64,000 bases of DNA from Babylonia areolata (GCF_041734735.1 NC_134882.1:21890765-21954764), one strand, 5' to 3'. Positions 38,801-44,409 are shown, numbered from the stretch's first letter. Translations and numbers: made by a program. Notes: generated by a model from the sequence alone, not told the origin.

Positions 38801-41800
38801 GCACATTTTATGTACTGACAGACATTGTTATGTACTGACAGGTGTTCAGCAGGCAGACATGGACATTGTTACATACTGACAGTTGTTCAGCAGGCAGACA
38901 TGAACATTTTATGTACTGACAGGTGTTCAGCAGGCAGACATGGACATTGTTACATACTGACAGTTGTTCAGCAGGCAGACATGAACATTTTATGTACTGA
39001 CAGGTGTTCAGCAGGCAGACATGGACATTGTTACATACTGACAGTTGTTCAGCAGGCAGACATGCACATTTTATGTACTGACAGACATTGTTATGTACTG
39101 ACAGGTGTTCAGCAGGCAGACATGGACATTGTTACATACTGACAGTTGTTCAGCAGGCAGACATGAACATTTTATGTACTGACAGGTGTTCAGCAGGCAG
39201 ACATGGACATTGTTATGTACTGACAGGTGTTAGCAGGCAGACATGGACATTGTTACGTACTGACAGGTGTTCAGCAGGCAGACATGAACATTTTATGTAC
39301 TGACAGGTGTTCAGCAGGCAGACATGGACATTTTATGTACTGACAGGTGATCAGCAAGCAGACATGGACATTGTTACGTACTGACAGGTGTTCAGCAGGC
39401 AGACATGGACATTTTATGTACTGACAGGTGTTCAGCAGGCAGACATGAACATTTTATGTACTGACAGGTGTTCAGAAGGCAGACATGGACATTTTATGTA
39501 CTGATAGTTGTTCAGCAGGCAGACATGGACATTTTATGTACTGACAGGTGTTCAGCAGGCAGACATGGACATTTTATGTACTGACATTTGTTTTGATGAA
39601 ACTGGTTGATTTGTTTGAAAAAGCTCCTGAAGCCATTTCTTTGCAGCCTCTTGTTTTGCATGATTTTGTAACACAGTGCTATTTTCCTCATACTGTTGAG
39701 ATGTCTTTGTCTGCCATCAAAACATGATCCAGATTATTTGAAGTAATTGTGTCATGTCATAGACCACTTGATAGTCTTTGTGTATGGTATGGTATTGGTA
39801 GTGTGAATGGTTAAGGTAAAGATCATTAGTGGCTGACTGACTTTGAAGGTGAACTGGTTGTTTCCAAAATGATCAGTTTCGTTTTTCTTGAAAAATACTT
39901 AGTTTTTTCCTCTAATTTTCAGCGGAAACCTCAAAACCGGAAACCAGTCCACAACCATCACGACGTTCTGAGTCAAAGGAAAAATCAAAGGTGAAGATTG
40001 TTTATTTTCCTTGTCTTTTCAAAGCTTTGTCATAGCATTTTAAAATGCAGTAGTTAAAAAAGAAAGAAAAAGATGGATCAGAGCTGATGTAAAGCAGATT
40101 AATTTATATGCATCTCAGTCCTGTCTCAGTGAACCGGACATTTTTTGACACAAACAATTTGTTCCCTGGAGTTGAACAGGCAATGAGAAGTGGGAGAGAG
40201 AGGAAGAAAGAGAAATCAACACATGAAAAGCAGCTCAACATGTGTTAACAATTTGAGAGATTGACAAAAAGCGATCTTTTTTCACTGTAAATTGGAATTG
40301 TAAATGTGGATTCTTTGTGTACACCAGAAAAAGGGAAGTATGCTGATCGCACCGTTCACATTCAGAAACGGAGAAAATAATGTTGGAAATAAAGAAATGT
40401 GTGAATGTACTAGTACTGTGCAGACCACAGATGACAGAAAATGATGTTGGAAATATAAAAATGTGTGAATGTCCTACTACCGTGCAGACCACAGATGACA
40501 GAAAATGATGTTAGAAATAAAAAATGTGTGAATGTACTACTACCGTGCAGACCACAGATGACAACATGATATTGGAAATATAAAAATGTGTGAATGTCCT
40601 ACTACCGTGCAGACCACAGATGACACAACATGATGTTGGAAATAAAAAAATGTGTGAATGTACTACTACTGTGCAGACCACAGATGACAACATGATATTG
40701 GAAATATAAAAATGTGTGAATGTCCTACTACCGTGCAGACCACAGATGACAGAACATGATGTTGGAAATAAAAAATGTGTGAATGTACTACTACTGTGCA
40801 GACCAGAGAAACGAGTGAGCCAGCCATGCCCACAGACCTACAGTTTCTCCATGGCACCCTGGACGATGCAGCCATCAACGCAGCAAAACAGAAGGGTAGA
40901 CAGCTCTTCTCTCAGCTGGAAGTGAGCGATCGCAAAGCCCGTCTTGATCAGATGGTTTGTGCAAATTTTTGGCTCTCATACTGTTATAGTGTGCATATCT
41001 GTGTGTATGTGGGGGGAGGGGGCGGGGGCGGTGGGGGGATGGAGGGGGAGGGGGGCAGTATTAACCAAATGAGTCTACCTGTCTCAATCAGATGGTTTGT
41101 GCAAGTTTTTAGCTCTCCTACTGTTATAGTGTGCATATCTGTGGATGTGTGTGTGTGTGTGTACAATATCAAGATTTTTACCCGTCTACTCTTCCATGTT
41201 GAAGTCGGAATTACAGTGTACACAAATGGGTATGCCTGTCAGATTCAGATGGTTTGTGTAAGTTTTTGGCTTTCGTTCTGTTATAATGTACATATCTGTG
41301 TGTTTGTGTGTGTGTCTGTGTGTGTGCATGTTATTTAGCATGCACACTCTATGCATTTACATACTCACCTATGTGTGTGCTGTTTGCATGTAAATGTGGC
41401 ATGTATAATTTTGATCTGTGACTTTTGCTAGAATTTGAAAATAGAATATTGGATATAATTAGTGCTTTTGAAAAAAACAGACTGTTGTAGAATGTTGCAA
41501 CACAAAATCTACATGAACAGTTTTAGTTTCTCAAGAAGGCATTAATGCGTTCGGACATATCCATACATGCTACACCACATCTGCAAGGCAGATATCTGAC
41601 AGCAGCATAACCCAACACACTGTTCAGGCCTTGAGTGCGTGCATTTATATTTGTATACCTGTCAGAGTCGATTTCATTTTACAGAATTTTACCAGAGAAC
41701 ACTTTCGTTGCCATTGTTTTTTTTTTCAGTGTGCCAAGTGAGTGCTGCAGATGGGACCTCAGTTTATCATCTCATCCGAATGGCTAGATGCTCGGTTTGA

Positions 41801-42848
41801 TTTTTCAGTCTAACTTGGGAGAATGGGTGAGAGTGGGATTCAAACCTGGACCCTAACAGACACTGTATTGGCAGATAAGTGTTTTAACCTTTATGCCAAC
41901 TTGCTCCTTGAATATGAACATTTTTGAACAGTGAAATGTGAACATATGAAAAAAAACAACCCAGGGCATAGAAAATTGTGGAGTGTACTAGATATAAGCA
42001 CATTCAGGTATATCTGTGTGTTTACTGTGTACAAGTGAGCATGTGTGCCTGTCTACATAAGTTTTTATCTTTATGTGTGTATGCTTTCATGCATGTGCCT
42101 GTTTACATGTGCATTCATTATATGTGTGTATATATGATATATGTGTATGTATGCATGTGTGGTCACACGTTTGTTTCGATATACTTCACAGGTCAACAAG
42201 ATGCAGATCGACATAGACCAAGAAACATCCAATAAGATTCTGCTGACGCAGCAGCTACAGGAAGCTGACTCCCATTCAAGCCGCGCGGCTGTCAAGCTGG
42301 CCATCACTAAGTCCAATGAGAAGATCGAAGCCCTGATGCTGCTGCTGCTGCAATACTGTGCTGGCCTCCAGCACTGCCTAGACCAAGAGGAAGAGCAACG
42401 CCAACAGATGTCCACGGCCAGCGCACCAACACCCCAGGCCAAAACTTCAACATCTGTGGGTCTTGCAGAGACCCAATCTCTCTCTGTCAGTGCCGTCAAT
42501 GGTATGGATAAGGAGGACGCAGCCACAGCCATGGACGAGCAGCAGACTGAAGAAGCTGTTGCACAAGCCATTACTGAGCTGATTGATGCTGATGATGATA
42601 ATGACAGCTCATCTTCTGATGAGGTCAATGACAATGACGATGAAGAGTTAACAGTGGAGCACTTCCGACCTATCTTTCAGAGTACAGAGAATGAGAAAGA
42701 TACAGCTACAGAGGTTGAGAAAGACATAGCGACAGAGGTTCCCAAGAAAAGTGTGATACCCAAGGCCAAAGTTGTACTGGAAGGGAGTAGTGAGTTCTGC
42801 ACTGACAGTGATGAAGGGAGAGAACTGGAAGAGAGTACATCTCTGTGA
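12796..42848 (+). CDS. PDZD8: PDZ domain-containing protein 8 (PDZD8), SMP-domain ER lipid-transfer protein, 23 coding exons
   Basis: PDZD8 is an ER-anchored SMP protein that moves phospholipids at ER-mitochondria and ER-late endosome contacts (family knowledge). Joining 23 exons with compatible phases gives 1168 aa; human PDZD8 is 1154 aa. Domains: TM anchor (1-25); SMP (about 65-265; '[15 protein letters not shown]', 'THWSFSFLQ', 'FEGRPLPQ', '[14 protein letters not shown]'); C2-like strand segment (270-320); PDZ (about 318-405, carboxylate loop 'GMNF'); Ser/Thr-rich linker (425-610); second C2-like region (611-735); C1 finger (H775, C788, C791, C803, C806, H811, C814); coiled coil (about 905-1010); acidic tail ending 'STSL'. 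Start chosen at 12796 because the 12742 frame has only a TTG and the human protein also begins right at its anchor. Introns are packed with repeats; several splice sites are embedded in minisatellites. Confidence 0.95.
13230..13275. repeat. (AT)n microsatellite
   Basis: AT tract in intron 1. Confidence 0.97.
13315..13706 (+). mobile_element. short retroelement insertion flanked by 26-bp direct repeats
   Basis: The 26-bp sequence beginning CACATACACATGTCAGATCT occurs at 13315-13340 and again at 13681-13706, bracketing about 340 bp. The insert's + strand reads '[20 protein letters not shown]' and '[20 protein letters not shown]', a peptide resembling the extreme C-terminus of retroelement polyproteins I have seen in marine invertebrates. 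This is compatible with a 5'-truncated insertion and its target-site duplication; clade unknown. Confidence 0.6.
13905..16430 (-). mobile_element. DIRS-like tyrosine-recombinase retroelement fossil, internally deleted
   Basis: About 155 bp of matching inverted ends: 13957-14120 is complementary to about 16255-16415 (shared core GTGACCCACTAGTGCAGACT). Between them, on the minus strand, lie a Pro/Thr-rich gag-like ORF (15533-14886) and the C-terminal half of a DIRS-type tyrosine recombinase (about 14850-14290) with 'AHEVRAW' (H-x-x-R) and 'FYLRD' (catalytic Tyr). A third segment at 14180-14275 is complementary to both outer ends, which is the internal complementary region of DIRS elements. No RT is seen. 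It is broken, with a large internal loss and at least one other interruption. Divergence between the ends looks moderate (around 10-15 % by eye), so the copy is not recent. Confidence 0.75.
16482..16517. repeat. (CA)n microsatellite
   Basis: CA tract just beyond the DIRS-like element. Confidence 0.95.
16539..16766. repeat. tandem duplication, ~159 bp period
   Basis: A ~70-bp block with TATTGGAACAT, ATATAAT and TTTGCATTAAT recurs (16540-16608 and 16698-16764) in intron 1, close to exon 2. Confidence 0.8.
16887..17005 (+). CDS. PDZD8: PDZD8 coding exon 2 (aa 51-90)
   Basis: Start of the SMP domain with '[20 protein letters not shown]', matching the human 'LFRELRDT' region. Acceptor ...gtgcag, donor cgcag|gtaatg; ends in phase 2. 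Confidence 0.92.
17440..17572. repeat. (CA)n with (CACAC)n complex microsatellite
   Basis: CA tracts surround a block of ACACC pentamers in intron 2. Confidence 0.95.
17800..18155 (+). mobile_element. SINE-B, old degenerate copy
   Basis: Follows the whole SINE-B order seen at 21908-22298 (TAGGAAGC..GAGAATCTGA, CTCCACTAGACCTTGAG, CCATGGCAACA, AGAGCAGCCTGAATTTCAC, tail with TACAACA-type repeats), with many substitutions and a lost B box. Confidence 0.75.
18743..18821 (+). CDS. PDZD8: PDZD8 coding exon 3 (aa 90-116)
   Basis: Completes Arg and continues '[20 protein letters not shown]' of the SMP domain. Acceptor ttccag, donor ata|gtaagt, phase 0. Confidence 0.92.
19180..19269 (+). CDS. PDZD8: PDZD8 coding exon 4 (aa 117-146)
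   Basis: '[20 protein letters not shown]' SMP strand region. Donor gag|gttggt is weak and runs straight into GT-rich simple sequence. Confidence 0.9.
19375..19456 (+). mobile_element. isolated copy of a piggyBac-type end
   Basis: TTAACCCTTTGAGCCCTGAG at 19375 resembles the TIR of the adjacent MITE, which begins only 80 bp later. Probably a remnant of a second insertion or a duplicated end. Confidence 0.4.
19457..20045 (+). mobile_element. piggyBac-type MITE with transposase N-terminus remnant
   Basis: 589 bp bounded by TTAA at both ends (19457-19460, 20042-20045), the piggyBac target site. TIRs of ~33 bp share GAGCCCTGACCACC. A perfect 20-bp subterminal inverted repeat, GAGCGGTGCGTAAACACTTG, lies at about 19530-19549 and, complemented, about 19956-19975. 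In between, a + frame (GTG 19553 to stop near 19915) encodes a Ser/Asp/Glu-rich stretch '[20 protein letters not shown]', like the acidic N-terminus of piggyBac transposases. The DDD catalytic core is missing, so it depends on a transposase elsewhere. It sits in PDZD8 intron 4. Confidence 0.85.
20150..20285. repeat. TG-rich simple sequence before exon 5
   Basis: Interrupted TG/TGCA tract running up to the exon 5 acceptor. Confidence 0.85.
20288..20464 (+). CDS. PDZD8: PDZD8 coding exon 5 (aa 147-205)
   Basis: '[19 protein letters not shown]' and '[15 protein letters not shown]', highly like the human SMP segment 'VEYNGGFHLAIDVDL' and 'VPFTHWFFSF'. Donor cag|gtacag, phase 0. Confidence 0.95.
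20625..20850. repeat. CA-rich simple sequence
   Basis: Interrupted CA tracts ending in (CT)n in intron 5. Confidence 0.9.
21693..21773 (+). CDS. PDZD8: PDZD8 coding exon 6 (aa 206-232)
   Basis: '[20 protein letters not shown]' SMP helix region followed by 'NQ'. Acceptor ...tcaaaag, donor cag|gtcagt, phase 0. Confidence 0.93.
21908..22298 (+). mobile_element. SINE-B, full-length tRNA-derived SINE
   Basis: The head GGAGTGATGGCCTAGAGGTA (A box) and GGTTCGAATCATGG (B box) is tRNA-like; the predicted loop CTAGGAA would give an AGG anticodon, suggesting a tRNA-Pro-type ancestor (tentative). The body contains GGATGAGACAATCTGCAGC, ACCCACGGCAACAAAGGGG and GCGACGCGCTCTCCCT. The tail is (AAATAC)n. In intron 6, same strand as PDZD8. 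Confidence 0.9.
22958..23171 (+). CDS. PDZD8: PDZD8 coding exon 7 (aa 233-304)
   Basis: End of SMP ('[18 protein letters not shown]') and start of the C2-like segment ('[20 protein letters not shown]'). Ends in phase 1. Confidence 0.95.
23517..23626 (+). CDS. PDZD8: PDZD8 coding exon 8 (aa 304-340)
   Basis: C2-like to PDZ transition; carries the PDZ first strand and the 'NIGMNF' carboxylate-binding loop. Donor gat|gtgaga, phase 0. Confidence 0.93.
23933..24019 (+). CDS. PDZD8: PDZD8 coding exon 9 (aa 341-369)
   Basis: PDZ core '[20 protein letters not shown]', typical beta-C/alpha-A region. Donor aag|gtcaga, phase 0. Confidence 0.94.
24257..24303. repeat. (GT)n microsatellite
   Basis: Perfect GT tract in intron 9. 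Confidence 0.97.
24486..25420 (-). mobile_element. L2-like LINE 3' end
   Basis: The minus strand reads '[20 protein letters not shown]' (~25380), '[20 protein letters not shown]' (~25240), '[20 protein letters not shown]', 'WNSLPSSLR' and 'FKTHLF'-like end, the classic end of L2/Rex-type RT proteins. The 3' UTR ends with GGCGCTTTGAGCAGC and a (TTA)n tail at ~24486-24515. There is an in-frame stop near 25290. A CA-rich tract (24735-24800) lies inside the UTR. Confidence 0.85.
25625..25770 (+). mobile_element. SINE-B fragment
   Basis: GAGCGTCTAGTCATTTGGAT, GAGGTCCTGTGTGCAGCAC and TTTTGGCAAAATTCACTGTG match the middle of SINE-B; head and tail are missing. Confidence 0.7.
25785..25883 (+). mobile_element. 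SINE-A body fragment
   Basis: GGCCTGACTAAG, CATCTGCCTAGCAGATGTG and GTGCCTCCTTGAG match the SINE-A body. It directly follows the SINE-B fragment, so the two are joined or nested. Confidence 0.75.
26090..26750. repeat. ~54-bp tandem repeat interrupted by a ~350-bp insertion
   Basis: Four to five copies of a unit with TTAAGAATTGTTCATTTC and CTTGTGATCCACTATG fill 26090-26325; another copy occurs at 26698-26745. Between them is an insert starting with CCCTCCCCCCTCTTCCCCCC and containing A-rich (CAA)n sequence. The array ends ~45 bp before the exon 10 acceptor. Confidence 0.75.
26797..26879 (+). CDS. PDZD8: PDZD8 coding exon 10 (aa 370-397)
   Basis: '[20 protein letters not shown]' PDZ beta-D and alpha-B. 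Donor aa|gtgaga, phase 2. Confidence 0.94.
27188..27220. repeat. (GT)n microsatellite
   Basis: GT tract in intron 10. Confidence 0.95.
27395..27476 (+). CDS. PDZD8: PDZD8 coding exon 11 (aa 397-424), GC donor
   Basis: Final PDZ strand '[13 protein letters not shown]' then linker. The frame-preserving end is AAG|gcaatg at 27477, a GC-AG intron; the only alternative nearby GT (after GATGCT at ~27464) has no consensus. Phase 0. Confidence 0.8.
27757..28155 (+). mobile_element. SINE-B, full-length copy
   Basis: About 90 % like the 21908 copy by eye, with a better preserved middle (GATAAACCGAGGTCCCGTGT). A box GGCCTAGAGGTAACGC, B box GGTTCGAATCACGG, tail AAATACAAATAC. In intron 11, the GC-AG intron. 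Confidence 0.92.
28282..28596 (+). CDS. PDZD8: PDZD8 coding exon 12 (aa 425-529)
   Basis: Disordered Ser/Thr/Pro-rich linker with many potential phosphosites (for example '[12 protein letters not shown]'). Acceptor aatcag; the upstream ORF frame entered by TTG at 28273 is intronic. Donor cacag|gtactg begins a local repeat array. Confidence 0.85.
28586..28850. repeat. degenerate ~45-60-bp array starting at the exon 12 donor
   Basis: TGCTGTTTCAGTTTCRNAGGTAG-type units recur about four times after the exon 12 donor. One (about 28750-28770) nearly copies the exon end and donor (TTTCACAGGTA). Confidence 0.6.
29095..29380 (-). mobile_element. 3' end of an I-clade LINE relative
   Basis: Contains the same 29-nt terminal hairpin (29110-29138) as the LINE at 5842-7680, followed by AG- and AT-rich sequence like that element's 3' UTR. 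No ORF remains; assignment rests on the hairpin and flanks. Confidence 0.45.
29394..29431. repeat. (GT)n microsatellite
   Basis: GT tract in intron 12. Confidence 0.97.
29578..29727 (+). CDS. PDZD8: PDZD8 coding exon 13 (aa 530-579)
   Basis: Low-complexity linker '[20 protein letters not shown]'. I chose the acceptor tacacag (29577) over the weaker atcaag at 29559, which would add 6 residues in the same frame. Phase 0 at both ends, so it could be skipped without a frameshift. Confidence 0.7.
30181..30273 (+). CDS. PDZD8: PDZD8 coding exon 14 (aa 580-610)
   Basis: Acidic '[12 protein letters not shown]' linker. Acceptor tttgcag, donor cacag|gtggat; phase 0 at both ends. Confidence 0.8.
30465..30690. 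repeat. ~62-bp minisatellite
   Basis: Units with CACTGACATTGAAGGTGTGT and GGGTGTATGGGAGCACCAGT, three to four copies, in intron 14. Confidence 0.9.
31435..31584 (+). CDS. PDZD8: PDZD8 coding exon 15 (aa 611-660)
   Basis: '[20 protein letters not shown]' starts the second C2-like fold. Acceptor attccag, donor cag|gtgaga, phase 0. Confidence 0.9.
32285..33335. repeat. ~1-kb minisatellite, 21-bp unit, abutting exon 16
   Basis: Roughly 45-50 copies of TGTGATGTGAAGAGACTGCTG with variants (GATGGCAAGAGACTG, GATGACCAGAGACTG). Because 21 is divisible by 3, all three minus frames stay open for 317-385 codons (Ser/His/Gln/Thr-rich); this is a repeat artefact, not a gene. Confidence 0.97.
33349..33455 (+). 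CDS. PDZD8: PDZD8 coding exon 16 (aa 661-696)
   Basis: '[20 protein letters not shown]' C2-like strands. Its acceptor lies only ~20 bp beyond a ~1-kb array of 21-bp repeats. Ends in phase 2. Confidence 0.9.
33752..33970 (+). CDS. PDZD8: PDZD8 coding exon 17 (aa 696-769)
   Basis: '[20 protein letters not shown]' ends the C2-like region and passes to an acidic linker '[12 protein letters not shown]'. Donor gt|gtaagtg at 33971 is the first unit of a 44-bp donor array. Phase 2. Confidence 0.93.
33971..34405. repeat. 44-bp minisatellite of splice-donor units
   Basis: GTAAGT occurs at 33971 (true donor) and again at 34015, 34059, 34103, 34147, 34191, 34235, 34279 and 34323, each exactly 44 bp apart. 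A tenth, decayed unit (GTGAAAGT) starts at ~34365. Each unit carries TGACGTGTAAGTG then TGTGTTTCTTCTTTTACTGT. Confidence 0.97.
34470..34700 (+). repeat. dispersed intronic repeat, copy 1
   Basis: Starts with poly(T), then CATTTCAGTGGCATTA, CAGTGCA, CCCAA..ACACAGCCACACC, GTCCACAGGGA and GGTCACAC. The same order occurs at 37405-37700. Possibly an unnamed SINE or MITE; no A/B boxes seen. Confidence 0.7.
35310..35385 (+). CDS. PDZD8: PDZD8 coding exon 18 (aa 769-794)
   Basis: First half of the C1 zinc finger: H775, then 12 residues, C788-x2-C791. Donor aag|gtgtgt, phase 0. Confidence 0.94.
35825..35920. repeat. (GT)n microsatellites
   Basis: Two GT tracts (35829-35872 and 35896-35919) in intron 18. 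Confidence 0.95.
36051..36145 (+). CDS. PDZD8: PDZD8 coding exon 19 (aa 795-826)
   Basis: Second half of C1: C803-x2-C806-x4-H811-x2-C814, then C818 and C824; the last cysteine spacing departs from the classic x7. Donor agc|gtaagt, phase 2. Confidence 0.95.
37405..37700 (+). repeat. dispersed intronic repeat, copy 2
   Basis: Second and longer copy of the repeat at 34470-34700 (TGTTTCAGTGGCATTACTCC, CCAAATACACGGCCACACC, CTGTCCACAGGGAACAATCA). Confidence 0.7.
37985..38225 (-). mobile_element. tRNA-derived SINE, minus strand
   Basis: On the minus strand: A-box-like GTGGTGAAGTGGTTAACATC and B-box-like GGTTGGATTCCC, followed by a body with TGGGTTTCTTTGGCCCGCAG. It ends ~50 bp before the exon 20 acceptor. 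Different body from SINE-A and SINE-B. Confidence 0.65.
38273..38424 (+). CDS. PDZD8: PDZD8 coding exon 20 (aa 826-877)
   Basis: Basic, Arg/Ser/Gln-rich linker '[20 protein letters not shown]'. Donor aaag|gtaagc merges into a 40-bp repeat array. Phase 1. Confidence 0.87.
38425..39590. repeat. 40-bp minisatellite starting at the exon 20 donor
   Basis: About 28 units of GTGTTCAGCAGGCAGACATG plus GACATTTTATGTACTGACAG; some units are short forms with GACATTGTTA. The array begins within 5 bp of the donor (GTAAGCAGGCAGGCAGACAT), and each unit retains a donor-like CAG|GTGTTC. Confidence 0.95.
39923..39990 (+). CDS. PDZD8: PDZD8 coding exon 21 (aa 877-899)
   Basis: '[20 protein letters not shown]' linker. 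Acceptor ttttcag, donor aag|gtgaag, phase 0. Confidence 0.85.
40380..40801. repeat. ~62-bp minisatellite ending at the exon 22 acceptor
   Basis: Seven units; each contains CTACTACYGTGCAG, the last of which is the true acceptor at 40801. Units alternate between two types (GTACT versus GTCCT), giving a ~123-bp higher-order period. Confidence 0.95.
40802..40954 (+). CDS. PDZD8: PDZD8 coding exon 22 (aa 900-950)
   Basis: '[20 protein letters not shown]' and '[17 protein letters not shown]' start of the C-terminal helical region. Both the acceptor and the donor are duplicated in flanking tandem repeats. Confidence 0.9.
40945..41310. repeat. duplicated exon 22 donor region
   Basis: CAGATGGTTTGTG starts at 40949 (true donor), 41089 and 41246, each followed by AGTTTTTRGCT, TGTTATARTGT and CATATCTGTG. 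Period 140 and 157 bp, with G-rich and GT tracts between. Confidence 0.9.
41533..41645 (-). mobile_element. SINE-A body, minus strand
   Basis: Complement of the SINE-A body: CTCAAGAAGGCATTAATGCG, TTCGGACATATCCATA, GCTACACCACATCTGC, CACTGTTCAGGCC. Head missing. Confidence 0.8.
41735..41910 (-). mobile_element. SINE-B, minus strand, partial
   Basis: Minus strand has a B box GGTTTGAATCCCA, an A-box-like AGTTGGCATAAAGGTTAAAA, and body CATTCGGATGAGATGATAAA. The 3' half is missing and it sits beside a SINE-A fragment in the same orientation. Confidence 0.75.
42192..42848 (+). CDS. PDZD8: PDZD8 terminal coding exon 23 (aa 951-1168)
   Basis: Coiled-coil '[20 protein letters not shown]' and '[20 protein letters not shown]', by analogy the Rab7-binding region of vertebrate PDZD8, then an acidic Asp/Glu/Ser tail. 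Ends 'ESTSL' then TGA, a class I PDZ-ligand-like C-terminus. Confidence 0.93.
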   Translation, partial: VNKMQIDIDQETSNKILLTQQLQEADSHSSRAAVKLAITKSNEKIEALMLLLLQYCAGLQHCLDQEEEQRQQMSTASAPTPQAKTSTSVGLAETQSLSVSAVNGMDKEDAATAMDEQQTEEAVAQAITELIDADDDNDSSSSDEVNDNDDEELTVEHFRPIFQSTENEKDTATEVEKDIATEVPKKSVIPKAKVVLEGSSEFCTDSDEGRELEESTSL

Positions 42849-44226
42849 TGACCACATGTCTGTCTCTCTTCTCCTTTATCTGTGGGATGACCACATCCCT
42901 TTATCTGATGTGTGTGAGGACGGGTGAAACACTTGTTATGATTCTCTGTCTTGGCTAAAAGATCGTCTGAATTATGGAACCAGGAATTATTCTGTCAAAA
43001 CCTGAACAACTATGCTGAAGGTTGCGCAGGTTTACTGACTTAACAAATGTTAATTGAATTGAATCTTAAACATCCATTATTTTCAGCCTACTGATGCTGA
43101 TTTCATTGCGAACATTGGGGAGAAAAGGAAAGACATCAGATTTTTCTTCTTCTCTCCCAAGCTGGCCCTTCTACTTCAAAGCTTGTGGATGATTGAACAT
43201 TTTGAGACACTGTGCCCAAGAGAAGCATTTTGGATGATGGATTGTGAAAAAGAGGAAGTTTGTTGTGGAGGTGAATACCATGGACACATGTCATGTCTTT
43301 CATTTGATACAGAGCATTGGGCAATCCTTTTTCTTCACCTGTAACGCCATTTTTGTCAGGTAAAGTGGCCGTGGGATTCCGTAGTGCATTGTCATGGTTT
43401 GATATGATTGGATCAGAGGTAGTTGGAGTGGTTGTGGGCAAATCAATTATAAAACTGTTCAAGAAGCATTGATAACTTTGATCAGCATGTCCAGTGAAGC
43501 ACAGAAAACAAATCTATTGTTTGCTTTAAATATGTCATCATGTTTTTTTAAATGATTGTATGCTTTAAACATGTTTATTTTTATGATGGTTATGTTTTTT
43601 TTAATCAGATGACTTATATTTCTGTTGCTTATTACTGATATACTAATTTGAAATTGGACACCTTTTGTTCTGTGGTATGGTTAATGTTTCAAATCCATGT
43701 GCTTTCTATGAACTGTTTTGAAGTACACAGGAACTGAGTTATCATTCTGTGCTTGTACTTTATTTATGGATGTCTTGTGGACTAGTAGATATTTTTGTTT
43801 CACTGAAATGTTTATGAGCGCAGCCTGCTATTTGCGTGACTGCCATGACTACTTAATGTTTTGTCAGCAATATTTGTTTTCAACTGGCCATTGACTTCAC
43901 AGAATGCACATTTTGGCATTCTGGCACCTTGCTTAATGGGGACAGTGACTCTGGAAGTGCACATTTGCTTCTGTTTATTTTAGAAAAAAAAAGAGAAGTG
44001 ACCAAACCATGATTAGTTATCATACTGTTCTTTGGATGTCTGACAGAAAGAATGTACATTGGTGTTTTGTTTCTTTGTTCATGTTGTTACCATTCATGTG
44101 ATATTGACATTTTTTTTGCTTTCTGTAATTTTTTTTTTCCAGAACATTTGTTACAGACCAAATTTGATGTAGCTGTTGTGTGTCTTTACAGTTGTGGTAC
44201 TTATATACATGTATACTTAGAATAAA
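42849..44226 (+). other. PDZD8 proximal 3' UTR
   Basis: No ORF or element recognised. The first plausible poly(A) signal AATAAA lies at 44221-44226; another is at 45969-45974. The true end is not determined from sequence. Confidence 0.5.
44221..44226 (+). terminator. PDZD8: candidate poly(A) signal
   Basis: AATAAA about 1.37 kb after the PDZD8 stop codon, in AT-rich context. Confidence 0.4.
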
Positions 44227-44367
44227 TTGCAATGCCTCACACAGAATCTCTTGAACAAATATGGTTTTATCGGTAAATACATTCCATAACACTTTCATGT
44301 CTCACAGAAAGTAAATAATTGACATGTTGGAAAAGTAAAGCAATGCATACTTGCCTTGTTTTATGCA

Positions 44368-44405
<38 letters not shown>
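44368..44405. repeat. (CA)n microsatellite
   Basis: CA tract. Confidence 0.95.

Positions 44406-44409
<4 letters not shown>

Noticed and set aside
38425-39590. Possible CRISPR-like array (regular 40-bp units)
   Set aside because: No unique spacers between repeats; it is a plain eukaryotic minisatellite in an intron.
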